Positions 1-12,380 of a DNA stretch of 64,000 nucleotides are shown here, one piece after another. Source of the DNA: Physcomitrium patens (lineage: Eukaryota; Streptophyta; Bryopsida; Funariales; Funariaceae). Where the stretch lies: the NCBI RefSeq assembly GCF_000002425.4, contig NC_037264.1, forward strand, positions 14,229,262 through 14,293,261. Direction: 5' to 3'. The position numbers and the translations under genes were made by a program. The stretch's first letter is position 1, and every line of letters starts with the position of its first letter. Under the pieces are notes generated by a model, which ran no database searches, was not told the DNA's origin, and saw nothing but the letters and a program-made list of their open reading frames with translations.

Positions 1-1858
1 TATCCCCGCCTCTTGCCTGCCTGTCCGCTTCTGCTCCTGAACCATGGGGTTTCAACCCCGTATCCTTCGCCACGTCGTGCTCGCCCAACGCTGGACCGCG
101 CGGTTGGGGAAACCGACTGCGCGGCCCCCGGTAAGGTGTTTCCCCGCCCCCCCGAGCGCGCCTGGTCGAGATCACGCGCGGGGTTCGCATCCCCCTCCAC
201 CGCCCCCGCCCGTTTTTCAGATTAGCCTTGGGCTGCCCCGTTTTTTTTTTTTTGCCCTGGTTTACCCCCCCCCCCCCCCCGCGACCCTTTACGGAGTGAG
301 TGAGTGCCTATGTCAGAGTGCGCCTTCCTTCCTGCTCTTCGTCTTTGCTTTTTCGTCCCGTTTTCAACGTTTGGGTACCCGAATTGCGACTCCCTTGCCC
401 CCTCGGTCTTGTCATTCCTGACCACAGTTTCCAGTGAATCGTGGAGGGGGGGGGGAGGGGGTGATTTTTGTGGAGCGATGACCCTGGTGCCATGACTTGG
501 ACTTGGATGAGCCCAACGAATGCATTGATTGTGGATTAGTGGCAGAAGAACTGGGTTGATATTGCTGCTTTCCTTGCTCGATGTCTTGCTAGGAAGAGTT
601 TTGGTCGCTGGTGCGTGGTGAGGAGCTCTGTAGGACGTTTCAACTTCGGTTTTGAATGTGCGCTGGAGCGCGGGTTAAGAGACGCTTGAAGAGCAAACCC
701 TGTCTTGGGGTGAGAGGAGAGATGGTTAGATCGACGCCAGGGTTTGATTGGAGGTGCAGGGAACGAGAGTAGGGAGGCGGGTGGAGTGACCGGGGAAGAA
801 CAAGCCCGTTGGAGCGGAGATGGTGCGAGTGTGGGAGATAGATCATGTGGATGCAGAGTGCACTACGATGCAGGGCAGGATATGGGCATGGACAAAAGTA
901 GGTGCCACTGAGTTGTAGAGGTGCTGGCTGAGTGAGGAGGTTAGAAAATACTGGTGTTTGGAGAGGGAAGACTGTATGCAGCTTGGTGAGTTGGCGTCCC
1001 AACTTGATGGTTGACAAACGGAGAAACGGAGGATTCTTCTTGTTTTCACAGGTGAGCACTTCTGTCTTCCGGACTTTTCCACCTTTCTAGAGCATTGAGC
1101 CACAGCTTTCTGGCAAAGGTTGTTCGCAGACGCTACATTCGAAAGAGTGGCTGTATAACAGTATTTACCCGAAGAGGTGACACCCATACCCTATTTGAAT
1201 CGGACGTCGACGACCTCCCAGCACTCGTGCAGGCGGGGACTGCCTTTCAATGCCTTCCACAGCCTGGGTTGTCACTTCTAGGTGTAGTCCCCAATCTGTT
1301 GAAGTTTGCTTTCGTGGCTTAATAGTTACCTTGCCAGCATCCTCTCGCAAGGTCTTGTTGACAGCAACTTGACAGGTTCTTCTGTCCCCACCCTGCACGT
1401 GAAAGATGCCGCCCGCCGATTCGCCCAAAATTTGTTGGACTTCCTCTCCTTGTGATGCGCTGGCACTGTCAGTGCATCCTGGTTTGGAAATAGTGCCTCG
1501 GGTGAAAGACAAAAAATGTTGAAATTGTTCCGCCGTTATTCTCCAGCATGGCCCTCGGTGAGTAACCTATTGATATGCATGCAGGGAAGGAGGGTGCGTC
1601 GCTTCAAAAGAATAACTCGGGAAGGTCACTGTTGGTCGATGTTTGGTTGGGTAGTTTGGAAACCCCAGTGTACGTGTGAAGAAGAAAACATTCCAGATTG
1701 GCCGCGCCTTGTGCAGCATGTAGAAAGCGGGTCCAATGTCTGTGCGGGGGCGCTTTGTTGCGTAGGATTAACGTGGTTGGAGAGGGCAGATGTATAGTCC
1801 TGGTAGGGGTGATGCCCGTGCAACTGCGCTGCCCAATGCTCGCGACTCATCGACTTCC
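1..1858 (+). promoter_or_regulatory. Leader/promoter region of the PWR-like gene
   Basis: There is no convincing coding exon before position 1859. The stretch is GC-rich at first and holds a T run (about 240-253), a C run (about 266-283) and a G-rich tract (about 444-461). It then becomes a G/T-rich moss-like leader with several short upstream ATGs. It probably contains the transcription start and one or more untranslated exons, because sequences resembling GT-AG borders occur, but I cannot place them. Short ORFs here lack recognisable protein similarity and look like chance or upstream ORFs. Confidence 0.5.
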
Positions 1859-4800
1859 ATGCCTATCGATCACGCATCAGCGTGGCACAGAGAGCCTTAC
1901 AACCGGGACGCGAGGTTAGATAGAGGTGACAGGGAGAGGATTATCGGAGGGAAGAGGGAGTGGAATTCGGACAGAGCTTCGTTTGGAGCGCCTTATCCCA
2001 GAGCCTTCGGTGGGCTGCACCCTGTGAACGGGAGCCTTGGACCTCCGAACAAGCGTCGGCTGAACGGTGAGTGGAAGCGATTAGGCACATGAAAACTTTG
2101 GTCGTACGGGAATGGGTGTGTCCCTTTGACCTGTTGGCTCGCGCAGGTAGCAGTGTTGGACTAGATCGGGTGTGCGAAGAAAGGGGTGTTGATTTGTATT
2201 CGGATGGTTGGGTTGTCCTTTGTTGCAGGGCGACACACCGGGTTTCACAACGAGGGCGGGCGGTATGTGTCACCAGGACATCGAGGGGAGCCGCCGTTCG
2301 GGTCCGTGGGCCCTGTGGAGAACGGGTTAGGACGGAAGTTTGACAGAGAGTCGTTCTATCCAGGATCAGGATGTCCTGTCGGGGGTTCGGGGTTCGGCAA
2401 CGGTGTGGGCGTGGACCAGCGTGCGAAGGAATTGGAGGAGAGGCACAAGAAGGAACCTTTTCTGCTGTTGAGAGACGGCAGGGACGGCGGGAGCTGTGGC
2501 GGAATCGAGCATGGCGTGCGTTCGTTTCCTTCTCAAGCGGTGTGTGAGGCAGAGAAGAGTTGTTGGGAGAGGGAGAGATCGAAAGGAGCGGTGGGTAATG
2601 GTTGGGAGTCGTCGCAGAAATTGCAGCGAGATCTTCGTGAGAGGGTGGGCGGAAAGGCGGAGGGTTACAGCAGAAGGGAGGGGAAGTTGTCCCAGCACGA
2701 CGGAGGAAGGGAGTGGTCGCAGGCGGACAAGGAGTTGGAGGGGCGTAGAGTGGACGGGTACGGGAGTAGCAGTCGGGACGGTTTGACGGGTGACGGCGTG
2801 GGTGGAATCAAGGAGGCAGTGGGTGGGTGTGAGTGGAGGCGGAAGGAGAGGTCGAGTTCCGTGAGTGCATCCCGAAGCGGTAGTTATGTTGCAAGTAGCG
2901 GGACCGCGAAGGGGCCCGTGGGGAGACCCCAGGCGCTGGACGTGTCCGGGAGCGCGTCGTCGCCACAGGTTTCACCCCATTCGACAGCTTCGCCAGGGGT
3001 GCAGGAAGCGAGTCGCGATGATGGGAGCCAACCGTCTCCGCCGAAACGGCCTCGGCTGGGGTGGGGTCAAGGACTTGCAAAGTACGAGAAGAAGAAGGTT
3101 GTGGAGACGGATGAGGTTGGGGTGTCCGCATCGGGAGGCAGCGTGTCGGGAAGGGAAAGATCGAGTGTAAGTGGCGCAACGACGGAAGTGGTGCAGACGC
3201 AGGAGTCGCAGGCAGCAGAGGAAAGCCCCGTGTCTGTTGTGTCGAATCTGAGCACATTGCCTCCGCTGACGCCGTCAGCATCACCTTCGCAGCAGGCAGC
3301 GGAAGGTACGTCGGAATGGATGGGATATGATGGATTGTGTTGAGCAGCTGGTGTTTATGGTGCAGGAGTGGGTGCGTGAATGGGTGATGGATGTGTGGAT
3401 GGGATGGCAGCTTTTGCGGATGTGAGTTTTGGGGAAGGGGAGTCGAGCGGTGAGAGTGAGAAGCGAGGTGTGAGAGGGTGCAGAGGTGTTGACTTGTGAG
3501 TCGTGGCGAGTGGGTACGTGCAGTTGTGTCGAAGGCGATGGTGGAGTGTGACGGAGTGGAGCAAGAGGTAGTAGGCAAGGTATGCGAGAGAGTGGCAGCA
3601 GAAGCGGAGGCGGGCGGTTGGATTTCGAAGCCTGAGGGTGTGGTGGCGGATGATGTTGAGAAAAGAGGTAACATGCGTGCGGTGACAGAATGCGGGTTGG
3701 AAGAGAGCGTGAGACAAGGTGAATGCTGTGAGGCGTTGGGTTTGAAGGAGTCGATGGAGTGCCAAGCGTCACCGAAAGTGCGTGGGTCAGTTGAGCACTG
3801 CGGCGGTGTGGAGGTGGGTGGTGAGGTCGGTGTGAGTGACGCTGGTTCGAGATGGGCGAAGGAGGATATACTGCTGAGAGTGGAGAAAGTTGAGTATGAG
3901 ATCGAGGAGGTCGAAAGGGAACTAGCGAAGGCGGAGAAGGTTGGGAGTGACAGGAGGGCAGCGGGTGAATGGGTTGCGGGAGTGGTTGGTGATGAGGGGA
4001 GTGCTGGCGTGGACGGTGTTGTGAAAGTGGAGGATGGAATTGATGACGGTGAAGCTATGGACGTGGATGCAGCAGAGGTCCATCCGGGAAGGGTTGACAG
4101 TCGAGAAAGTGGCGAGGCGATGCAGGTTGCGTGTTCTGGTCGGAATTGGTCAGGAGGAGAGGAATGCGGAAATGGGAGATGGGGAAGCGACGGAGCTGGA
4201 GCAGCCGGGAATGTTGGGGAGCGAGTCGGGGGCGGCGTGAGTGAGGGTGGACACGGAGGATCGGTGGACGATGGAGGAGTTCTGGAGGAAGGTGAGTTGG
4301 GTGAAGAGAAGCAAGAAGAGTGGACGTCGAAGCAGATGAGTGTGGGATTGGAGAGTGAGGGGAATCCGGCATACAGCCCTAGGGCAGAAACAGAGCCGGC
4401 ACAGAGAGAGGAGATGGATGTGACAGCGGGTGTGTCAAAATGTGGGGTTGCAGAGAAGGAGGAGGCAGAGAGAAAGGTGATATCGTGGGATGTGGAGGTG
4501 GTTGCGAGAAGTTTGATGGAGGAGAATAAGAAGCGAGCCGAGCAGGCAAGGGAGACGTTTGTGCACCTTCTCAGGGAGGGTGTTGGCGTGGAAGGAACGT
4601 TGTACAGGTGTCCTGCGGAAGCAGGCGTATGGAAGGAGAACGTGGAGAGGCACTATCGGAACCAGGAGAGGATGTTGGAGAAGATGGGAGAGAGACGGCA
4701 GTCGTTGAGGTTTGCGGAGCAGGTATTAGCGATGAGGTTTCGAGCACTGAAAGAGGCGTGGAAGCAGGAGCAGGTGGGGATGAGGCAACAGCAGAGAGGA

Positions 4801-7800
4801 ACAAAGCCCGTGCGCAGATGGGAGGTGGAGAAACGGAACGGGACTGCACTTCATTGCCATCGGTCATCTCTGCGGTTGAGGCCCGTACAAGCAGGTAGTT
4901 TGGTGATGTTGGAAGCAAGAGGAATGGTCGAGGCTTGTGGTTGAGCAATAGTTGAAACGAGGGGTGTGATGGGATGATGTGACGGGCAGTGTGGAGCGTG
5001 GGTGGCATGGAGGTGTGAGTGAGTGTTGGAATGTGTTGCAGAGGCGGTATGGATGATGGAAGGGTGAAGAGGTGACGGTAACATGGGAGGGAGGGAAAGG
5101 AATGAGAGGGTGGGTGTGTTGTGGGGAGGGAAGTGGGAGATGGTGAGAATTGACGGTGCGGTGGTTGTGGTGTCAGGTATGGAGAAAGTGGAAGCTGTGT
5201 CGGAGGAATGCATGAAGAAGGTGATGGCGAAGGCAGTGGTGGGGCCGGTGAGGGGCGTGTTGAAAATGCCGAGCATGATTGTGGGGCAGGAGAACAGACT
5301 GGCGCGGAGGTTTGAGAGCAAGAACGCGCTGGTGGAGGATCCTGTTGGGATGGAGAGGGAGCGAAAGAGCATGAATCCATGGTCTTGGGAAGAGAAGAGG
5401 GTATTTCTGGAGAAGTTCGCGGTGTACAACAAGAACTTCAGCAAGATCGCGTCGCATTTGGAGTTGAAAACGACGGCGGACTGTGTGGAGTTCTACTATC
5501 GGAACCAGAAGTCGGAGGATTTCGAGAGGATAAGGCGGAGGCAGCAGCTGAAGAAGAGACGGGATTATTCTCGAGTGGGTGGATCGTTTCTTTCGACGGG
5601 GCTGCAGACGAGCAGCCAGCGAAGAGAGGCAAATGGGCATGGGCGGACCGAAGGTGCGAACGTGCAGACAGTGGGAGCGGTGGTGGGAGTTTCTCACATC
5701 AGCGTAGGTACGAAGGCCGCGAGGAGCAGCATGCAGCAGAAGCCGGTGGAGCGTCAGCGGGTGAGCTCAGCGTTGGAACCCGGGAGCCTACCTGGAGCTG
5801 TTGAGATAGGGAAGGGTGTGAGCGGAAAGGAAAACAAGTGGTGTGGGACAGGTGGAGTTTCAGGCAGTGCAGCGGGGCGTGGTGGGATTTTTGGGATGGT
5901 ATTATCGGGGGCGACGGTGTCTTGTGGTTTGAGCTCCGCCGTGGCAGGTGCTGTAAAGATCGGTCGGGAAAGAAGCTCGGTGAAGACGATGGTTGACGCA
6001 GGATTAGTAGTCGCTCGGTGCGGTCAGTACGAGCCGAACTGTTTTGGGGCAAAAGGGACCCGGAGTATACATCCTCCACTGGGTTTGGAGAATTTTGCCA
6101 AAGAGGAGGTTGGATTAAATTGCGGGCATTTTGATGCGCTTTTCCTATAGACTTGGGTAGCGATGTTGATGAATGAAGTTGGGAGCTATGGTTGTGGTGC
6201 AGGCATGCATGTTTGATTGGATTAAATGGGATGCTGATCGTCTGTTTTACTTGCCTCTTACTGTGTCGTATCGGTTTTCTGGGCACCTTGTTGGTGCGCA
6301 CACACGTGTACTGGTGGTAGAAGCTGAAGGGTAGTTGTGGTTTGGTTGGATGTGTGCAGGGTGATGCGCAGTGGACAGACAGAGAAAGAGAGCTGTTTAC
6401 GGAGGGCGTTAGGCTATTTGGGAAGGACTTCGAGAGGATTGCTGTGCATGTTGGATCGACAAAGAGTGTGGGTCAGTGCAAGGCATTTTTCTGCAAGACC
6501 CGTAAGCGTTTGGGGCTGGACAAGCTGGTGGAGAAGTATGAGGATTCATTGAAGGTAAGGTATGGAGGTGTTATGGCAGAGAGTCTCGAATGTGCAGATG
6601 TAGGGCGTGGAGAAGCTGCGGGCATGGTGGCGGAAGATTTGCGGACGTCAAGCTTGTTTGAGTGTTCGTGTCCCGGTATGGAAGTGGAAAGTCACGGAGA
6701 CAAGGGAGATGAGAATGAGAAGTCAGTGGAAGCTGTGGTTCCTGTTGATGTACAGGAGATGGAAGCGGTGGAAGTTGAGGCAGTTGAGGGTGTGAGAGTA
6801 GAGGGGGTAGTAGTTGAGGTACAATCGGTGGAGTCTGAAGTCGTGCAGGATGTTGCAATTGCTGATGATGCCTTGGTGAATGGAGATGTGGAGCCTAGAG
6901 GTATTGAGGGTTTTGTAGCAGAGGACGATGCTTCCCAAGAGTTGATGTCTAAAGATGAAGCAATTGAAAAATCAGTGGAAGATACAGGATTCGAAATTGC
7001 CGTGGTGGTTGCAAGTGCGGCAGATGCTGATGTTGATAAAGCATCGTCGAATGCGTCGGTTGAGGTTACAGCCTTTAACGAAGCATTGAGGGATGAAACA
7101 GTGGAGGATGCTGCTGTTGAGCAAGTGGTGGTGAGTGAATGCTTGGATGCAGCAGCCGGGATACTTGAGAACGAGAATTTAGCAGTGGAGGGTTCGATTG
7201 TTCTGGAACAAGTAGGGACAGATGGTCATCCTGACGAGGGTAGAGGCGTCGGAGGTGTAGCCGTTGAGACCTCAAACGGTGTTTGTGAAGAAGGCAATGG
7301 TGATGCTGTTGGGGCTACATCTGTAGTGGTCATTTCGAAGGATGTGTTATTAGGGTCGTTTGTTTGTTTGAAAGAAGACACAGCCATTGTGGATAGCGCC
7401 TGTCCGGCAGATCGTGAACCAGTTGCAAGTACTCCTGCCGTGGATGCTAGTGGCGCAGAAGATCCTGTATGTGTGAGGACGGATGCAGTGAATGTACCTA
7501 ATGATGCTTCTGTGGAAGCTGTGAAAGTGGATGCAGCTGAGGACGTTTTTACAGGCAATAAATCAACAGACTTGGCTGCAGGATGTACTATTCGGGAGGG
7601 GGACCCTGCTGATGTGGTTAAGGTTGCTGAAAGTGGTTTGGAGTCTTCGAAGTGTGTGGCTGCCGTTGGTGTTGATAAGGCTGTTTTTCCAGTAACCAAA
7701 ATGAGTACCCAAGTAGCAGATGAGCCGGAAGCGAAGGCAAGTCCAAAGGTCGACGTTAAGTCTGAGCCTGGGTCACCTCAAGTGGCAACATCTGTTAGCA

Positions 7801-10800
7801 CAGATTCGGCATCTTTTACATCTGCGGCAGCTGCTGTGAGCCATTCTGGTGAGCCTGTGTTTTCAACAACTTCGTCGATGCAAGGTCGGGAGAAGGTGGG
7901 AAGGGTTGGAGGCGGTGAAACCAAGTCGAGAAGGGAGCCGACTTCTTGGACTCAAGAGGAGAAAGAGAAGTTCGCGGACATTATACGGAACCATGGGAAG
8001 GATTGGACTAGGCTGCACGAATGTTTGCCCTCGAAGTCTTTAACGCAGATCAAAACATACTTTCAGAACTCGAAGGCAAAACTGGGTCTTCTGAATGCAG
8101 AGGGTGTGAATGTTCCGGGAGGCAGGGTAGCCGGAAGTCGGAAGAGGAAAGTTGATGAAGCAGAAAACGGCAGCAACAACGTGTCTTGTTTGAGCTCAGG
8201 GAATGAGTTGAAGGGAGGCGGTGTTTCTGCTAGCGACATGGATGGCGTTTGTCAGAATGTGAAAGCAGCGGTGGGCGGGGTTCCAAGCATGAACCCAAGC
8301 ATGGGGATGGGTAGTGGTCCATCGGGGTTGGAGAGCATGCTGTACCCGTTTCTCGGTCAGCGAGTGGAAGATCAAATAGCGTTGCAGAATTTTGTGCGGA
8401 TGTATAGTGCGAACGGGTTAGCACAGAATATTGCGGGTGGGGTAAACCCGTTTGTGCAGCAATATGGGTTTCCAATGTTTCCGAACGCAGGGCATCAAAG
8501 GGCAAGTCAGCTGAGTTTGCAGCAACAGCTTGCAGCATCTCTGGCTCAGAAGTCGGGTCAAGCGAAGGGGCTGCAGCAGCAGGAGTTGCAAGGTTTTGGA
8601 AGCGTTCAACAAAGCGGTCAAGCAAGTGTTCAGCAGAAAGTTGCACATCAATTGCAGAGCGCACAGGTGGGGAGAGGTGGTTGGTTGAGAAGCTGAGTAG
8701 TGATGGTCTTGGTGCTTAGTGACAGTGTACGGTTTTATAAACCGGGTAGTTGTGGACGGAGAGTTTGTGGTGTGCATGATTGTGACGATTGGTACGTGAG
8801 AGTGGAATGAGCAATGTGGCGATGCAGCAAATAGTCGTGATTTTGTGTGGGATAGCGAGGCTGTAGATTGGTGTTGATGGATTAGCCGTGATTTGCAGAT
8901 GGTGCGAAATCAGCAGCTTCTGGCAAGTGTGATGCAGCATCAAGCGGCAGCACATCATCAGCAAAATCAGACGAGCAAGAGCGTTCCTCACCCTCTTCAG
9001 CCGCAGGTACAGCTAGTTTTCCAGCTTCAATGGTTGAGGGATTGTTTGTTTTGGAAGAGGAAATATAGTAGCTAAAAGGTTGTTCTGGCAGGTTGTGGTA
9101 CCTCAACCTGGGGTTGCTGGTCAGCGGCAACAGCACCCGCAAGCTCAACAAGGTGGGAGTCAGCAGGAGCAAGGTAGTCCTGGTCACCCGATAGGTAATC
9201 CAAGTTTGGGGGTGGGCAATCCTACTCAAGCTTCGACCCAAACGAAGCAGTTGCAGCAGCCTCAAGTTTCATTGCACCAACAGCAGGTATGTTTAGTGTT
9301 GCTTGTGTTGGGTTTATTTGTTTGCTTTTTGGGAAACTTACAGTTGAGGATGTTGTTTTTTGTTTGACCTGGCTCTTTGATTTAAGCTGACGTCTTCTTT
9401 GTGGATTGTTTTCTTCCGTATCAGCAGACTCTCCAACAATTGCAACACCAACAGCATCAATTCCTGCTTCAGCAACATGATCATGATCATGTCCGAGCTC
9501 AATCACATCCTCAATCTCACTTTCACATTCAGCAGCCTCAAAATTCTCATGCTTCCATAGTTCAGCCGCTTATTGTCCAAAAGCCTAAAGGAGTCGTGCC
9601 CCTTCAGCCACAGGTGACAAAACCTCCGTTGGGAACTGTTGCACATCAGAGATGTATGCCTTATCGACACGATCAGCAGCAGCTTGGACCAGCTCTTTCA
9701 TTGCTAAGTGGGAATGGAGATAGTGGCCTCTCAAATATCCGGGGAGAAATTTCGAACCAGCATGGAGAAATAGGAGATCACCGGAGTTGTATCAGCAATG
9801 GTACAGTCTCTAACTCCTAGTCTTTGGTATGAATGTGATACTAAGCGAAAACACTTATTCTTAGATATTGGTACTGTAAGATTTGCAAGGAAGATGATTG
9901 GTTATTCGATTGTCGTTTGATTGTCACTTGTCTTATGACTGAGTTGTGAGATGTGGATGTTCTCAGGAGGTGCATCTAAAGGATGTGATTTTTCAAGAGC
10001 TGATTTTCATCAACTCAGTGCCTCCGTGCAGAGGGTGAAACCTTCACATGCAGCAATCCCTCACAGACCAAGTCCGACTCCAGCAGCAGTGTCCGCGCAA
10101 GGTCGACCTGGTGATGTTAAATTATTTGGGCAGTCTCTTTTGTCTCAGCCGACTTCGTGTGCGGTATCCCAGAGTGCTGCACGTGAGTTAGTTTCTGCCG
10201 CTGACAGAGGTTCATTGCAGCAGTCTCCTGCTAGTACGGCGGCTTCATCTTCCTTGACGAGCATGCCTGTTTCAGCTGCATCAGCAACGAAATCGCATGG
10301 GAAAGAGTCTGCTTTTAGGGGTGTTTCTTTTATGCCTGATGGACTGCAAGGTGGGCGGTCGTCACGGGGTAATCAAGGAAGCTTGGAATTATGGAACAAC
10401 ATGAGTGATGTGCGTTCTCAGGCGGGTCCGGTGTCGAAGTCAATTGATGGAGACTCGGATATTCGTAGTATGCAGGAATGCCGCATGTCTCGAGAAGCTC
10501 AAGATGTAGAATCAGATCCGAGCACACTAAAATTGACACACAAGCTGCAGCATCTTGATCAGGCTCGTGGTGTTCAGGAGCATTCAGGAAGCGAGGGGTT
10601 TTCTCCAGTGGTTCATGGTGTGGGGAAGGCCCGAGCCTGTGCGAATGAGCATGGTGTGGGTGTGGGGTTTGCTGTTTCGTGTGGAGAGGTATCCAGGACC
10701 GACCCGGAGAGAAGAGGCGAGAGCATTGGAATCGATTTAGGCTGTAGTGAGCGAAGCTCCATTATGGCTAGTAGAAGTAATAGGGGTCAGGTGGAGTCGT

Positions 10801-11327
10801 TTGCAATGCAGGCAGCCGGGTTATTGGCCAATGGGCCACAAGTGCATCGGAACCTGATCGATTATCTGATGGCCATTACGGAATTGCACCAAACTCGCAG
10901 TTTATCATCTCACTCAAGCGTCGGTCAGCCACGGCTGGAGGACCATCAATGGGAAAGTCTAACACGGCATCCTACTAATGGTACGGCTGTCGATGCTTTG
11001 AAAGTCAATCCTACTTTGGGCCTAGGTAGCCCTATTGCTGCTCCGCAAACCCACTTGAGTGGGAACGATCTGTTCCAGCAGTGTGTGCGGGATAGCAGCA
11101 TGTACTTTAGTCAACACTATCCAAGCCTTGCTGGCCATGGTGTTAGCTCCAGCGCATGGAATGGCGGAGCTGGGCTTGTTCATCCATCTGAAATGCAGCG
11201 CGTGCTTGTAAATCCTCCTCTTAGTTCCTTTCTTCCAGGTGTATTTTCCAGGGCTCCAGTTACAGAGGATCACTTGGGTTCCACCGAAACAAGGGATCCT
11301 GAAAGAGGCGGAGGTGGGATTTGTTAG
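1859..11327 (+). CDS. PWR: POWERDRESS/NCoR1-like SANT-domain corepressor, nine exons
   Basis: Plant PWR is a nuclear SANT protein that works with an HDA9-type histone deacetylase to repress genes. Phase-compatible exons are 1859-2066, 2229-3305, 3524-4894, 5177-5760, 6360-8666, 8899-9006, 9092-9286, 9425-9800 and 9967-11327; they sum to 2,529 codons including the stop. Diagnostic features are the N-terminal MPIDHASAW start, the block RPRLGWGQGLAKYEKKKV near residue 345, a coiled-coil segment (KEDILLRVEKVEYEIEEVE) near residue 540, and SANT1 (from NPWSWEEK, about 952-1002, followed by KTTADCVEFYYRNQKS). SANT2 (QWTDRERELF) lies at about 1084-1135 and SANT3 (SWTQEEKEKF to KTYFQNSKAKLGL) at about 1608-1657. 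A long acidic Val/Glu/Asp-rich insert separates SANT2 and SANT3, and a Gln-rich region spans exons 6-8. An in-frame ATG at 1790 would add 23 residues; 1859 matches the usual plant PWR start. The end of exon 4 is the least certain border. From memory, Arabidopsis PWR is much shorter (about 1,650 aa). Confidence 0.87.
5374..5523 (+). other. SANT/Myb-like domain 1 of the PWR-like protein
   Basis: Within exon 4 the three regularly spaced aromatic residues of a SANT fold are visible, starting at NPWSWEEKRVF and running through KIASHLELKTTADCVEFYY. The run TTADCVEFYY is the hallmark of the first SANT domain of NCoR/SMRT-type corepressors, which in animals contacts and activates the deacetylase. The equivalent role here is inferred from the family. 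Confidence 0.85.
6366..6542 (+). other. SANT/Myb-like domain 2 of the PWR-like protein
   Basis: At the start of exon 5 the protein reads AQWTDRERELFTEGVRLFG, then KDFERIAVHV and QCKAFFCKTRKRLGLDKL. This is a second SANT domain with the histone-tail-reading arrangement known in NCoR/SMRT. It begins two codons after the splice acceptor at 6358-6359. Confidence 0.85.
7941..8091 (+). other. SANT/Myb-like domain 3 of the PWR-like protein
   Basis: A third SANT domain lies late in exon 5: TSWTQEEKEKFADIIRNHG, KDWTRLHECLPSKSLTQIK, then TYFQNSKAKLGL. It follows an acidic low-complexity insert of about 450 residues and precedes a basic RKRK segment, a plausible nuclear localisation signal. Confidence 0.82.
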
Positions 11328-11990
11328 TCGCCAACGTAGAGCTCTAGCACCCGAGAAAGTAGAGTTTATACTTTTTACCCCTCCCCTTTTTATTTGAACC
11401 TTGTTAAGCAGGACAGGGCACATGCCCTTTGTAATATTATCCGATGATTCCTTGATCGCATTATGCCCTTTGTTGCAATAGGTCTTCAGCAATGAGTTTA
11501 CACTTCCGACATGCATTTTTGCAGTCTGCAATTGTGATGCCCATCTTAAATTTTTTTTTTGCACCTCGTTTCAAATTTAGTTTGGTCACGTGGAATGTCT
11601 GTTTTCAGGAATTCCCGTTTTTAATGGGTTAGTCCATTAGTCAAGAGCGGAGGCATTTATTCTTCACAGTCCCTGTTGTAATGCCCAAGAGGATGGGTAG
11701 TGGGAGTGTGAGCAATATTGTTTTGTTTTTTTTGTTTTTTTTGGTTCACTATTCTCTCTGACCACAAATTTGGTTGGGTATTGAATCAAATTTTCTGGTT
11801 GTTGCTTCCTTTGTATGGACTGTGTGTGGCTTTAAATTGTTATGCTTCAGGGTTGCAGCTATGCTTGGATCTTCCACACTTCGTAGTTTCATCATGGTCA
11901 ATTATGGCGGTGTCCAATTGGGCTGTAGAACCAAAAACAGTAGATAGCCTTCGAAGAAGTAACAAATCTTGAAGTTACAGTTACATTAGA
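11328..11990 (+). other. Probable 3' untranslated region of the PWR-like gene
   Basis: Sequence after the stop at 11325-11327 stays at genic composition up to about 11.97 kb, with T-rich stretches typical of plant 3' ends (for example around 11725-11745). It then turns abruptly into AT-rich retroelement DNA. The polyadenylation site cannot be placed. Confidence 0.4.
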
Positions 11991-12083
11991 TACATTTTTT
12001 CTAATGCTTATACCTTCTTTTGAACACAACAAAGGCTTTTTATTTTTAAATAAGCCAATCTTGTTGCTTATTGATTACATCTA

Positions 12084-12380
12084 CTAGAGTCTATGAACAT
12101 CCATCCCATATTCAATGTGTTTCTTTTTAAGCCATATAATATAGTAAATATCTTGGAAAAAAGACAAATGCCACCTTCTCTTATAGAAGTCAATAATAAT
12201 GAAGAATTCAAGATAGAAGAAGTCTTAGATTCAAGACAATGCCAAAATAGATTAGAATATCTTATTCATTGGTGCAAATATGATATTAATGAACGCATAT
12301 GAAAGCCAACAAAGAATTTTACAAATGCAACAAAGAAGGTTGAGGTTTTTCATTGACAACATCCATCAAAATTAAGATGA
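12084..12380 (+). pseudogene. Ty3/gypsy Pol C-terminus: integrase tail plus chromodomain, decayed
   Basis: The frame containing 12093 reads IHPIFNVFLFKPY, then IEVNNNEEFKIEEVLDSR and LEYLIHWCKYD. This is the integrase C-terminus running into a chromodomain, as in plant chromoviruses. The frame is broken by TGA at 12300-12302, where the family has Trp (TGG), and again at 12354-12356. Beyond these the reading continues as KPTKNFTNATKKVEVFH and ends QHPSKLR. It is the 3' end of a + strand element whose upstream part is missing; its LTR follows at 12891. Both breaks fit G-to-A (cytosine deamination) decay. Confidence 0.85.

Noticed and set aside
44..421. Pro-rich 125-codon frame upstream of PWR
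   Set aside because: Made of homopolymer-driven low complexity; no domain, and it lies in the likely leader.
2808..3674. Long minus-strand frame of 288 codons
   Set aside because: Antisense shadow of PWR exons 2-3; Pro/Ser/His-rich composition is the complement of the G-rich coding strand.
5042..5067. Alternative phase-compatible acceptor for PWR exon 4 at 5040-5041
   Set aside because: Reads into a TGA after a few codons; the acceptor at 5175-5176 leads directly into conserved sequence.
7226..7699. Minus-strand Thr/Ala/Ser-rich frame
   Set aside because: Antisense shadow of the acidic repeat in PWR exon 5.
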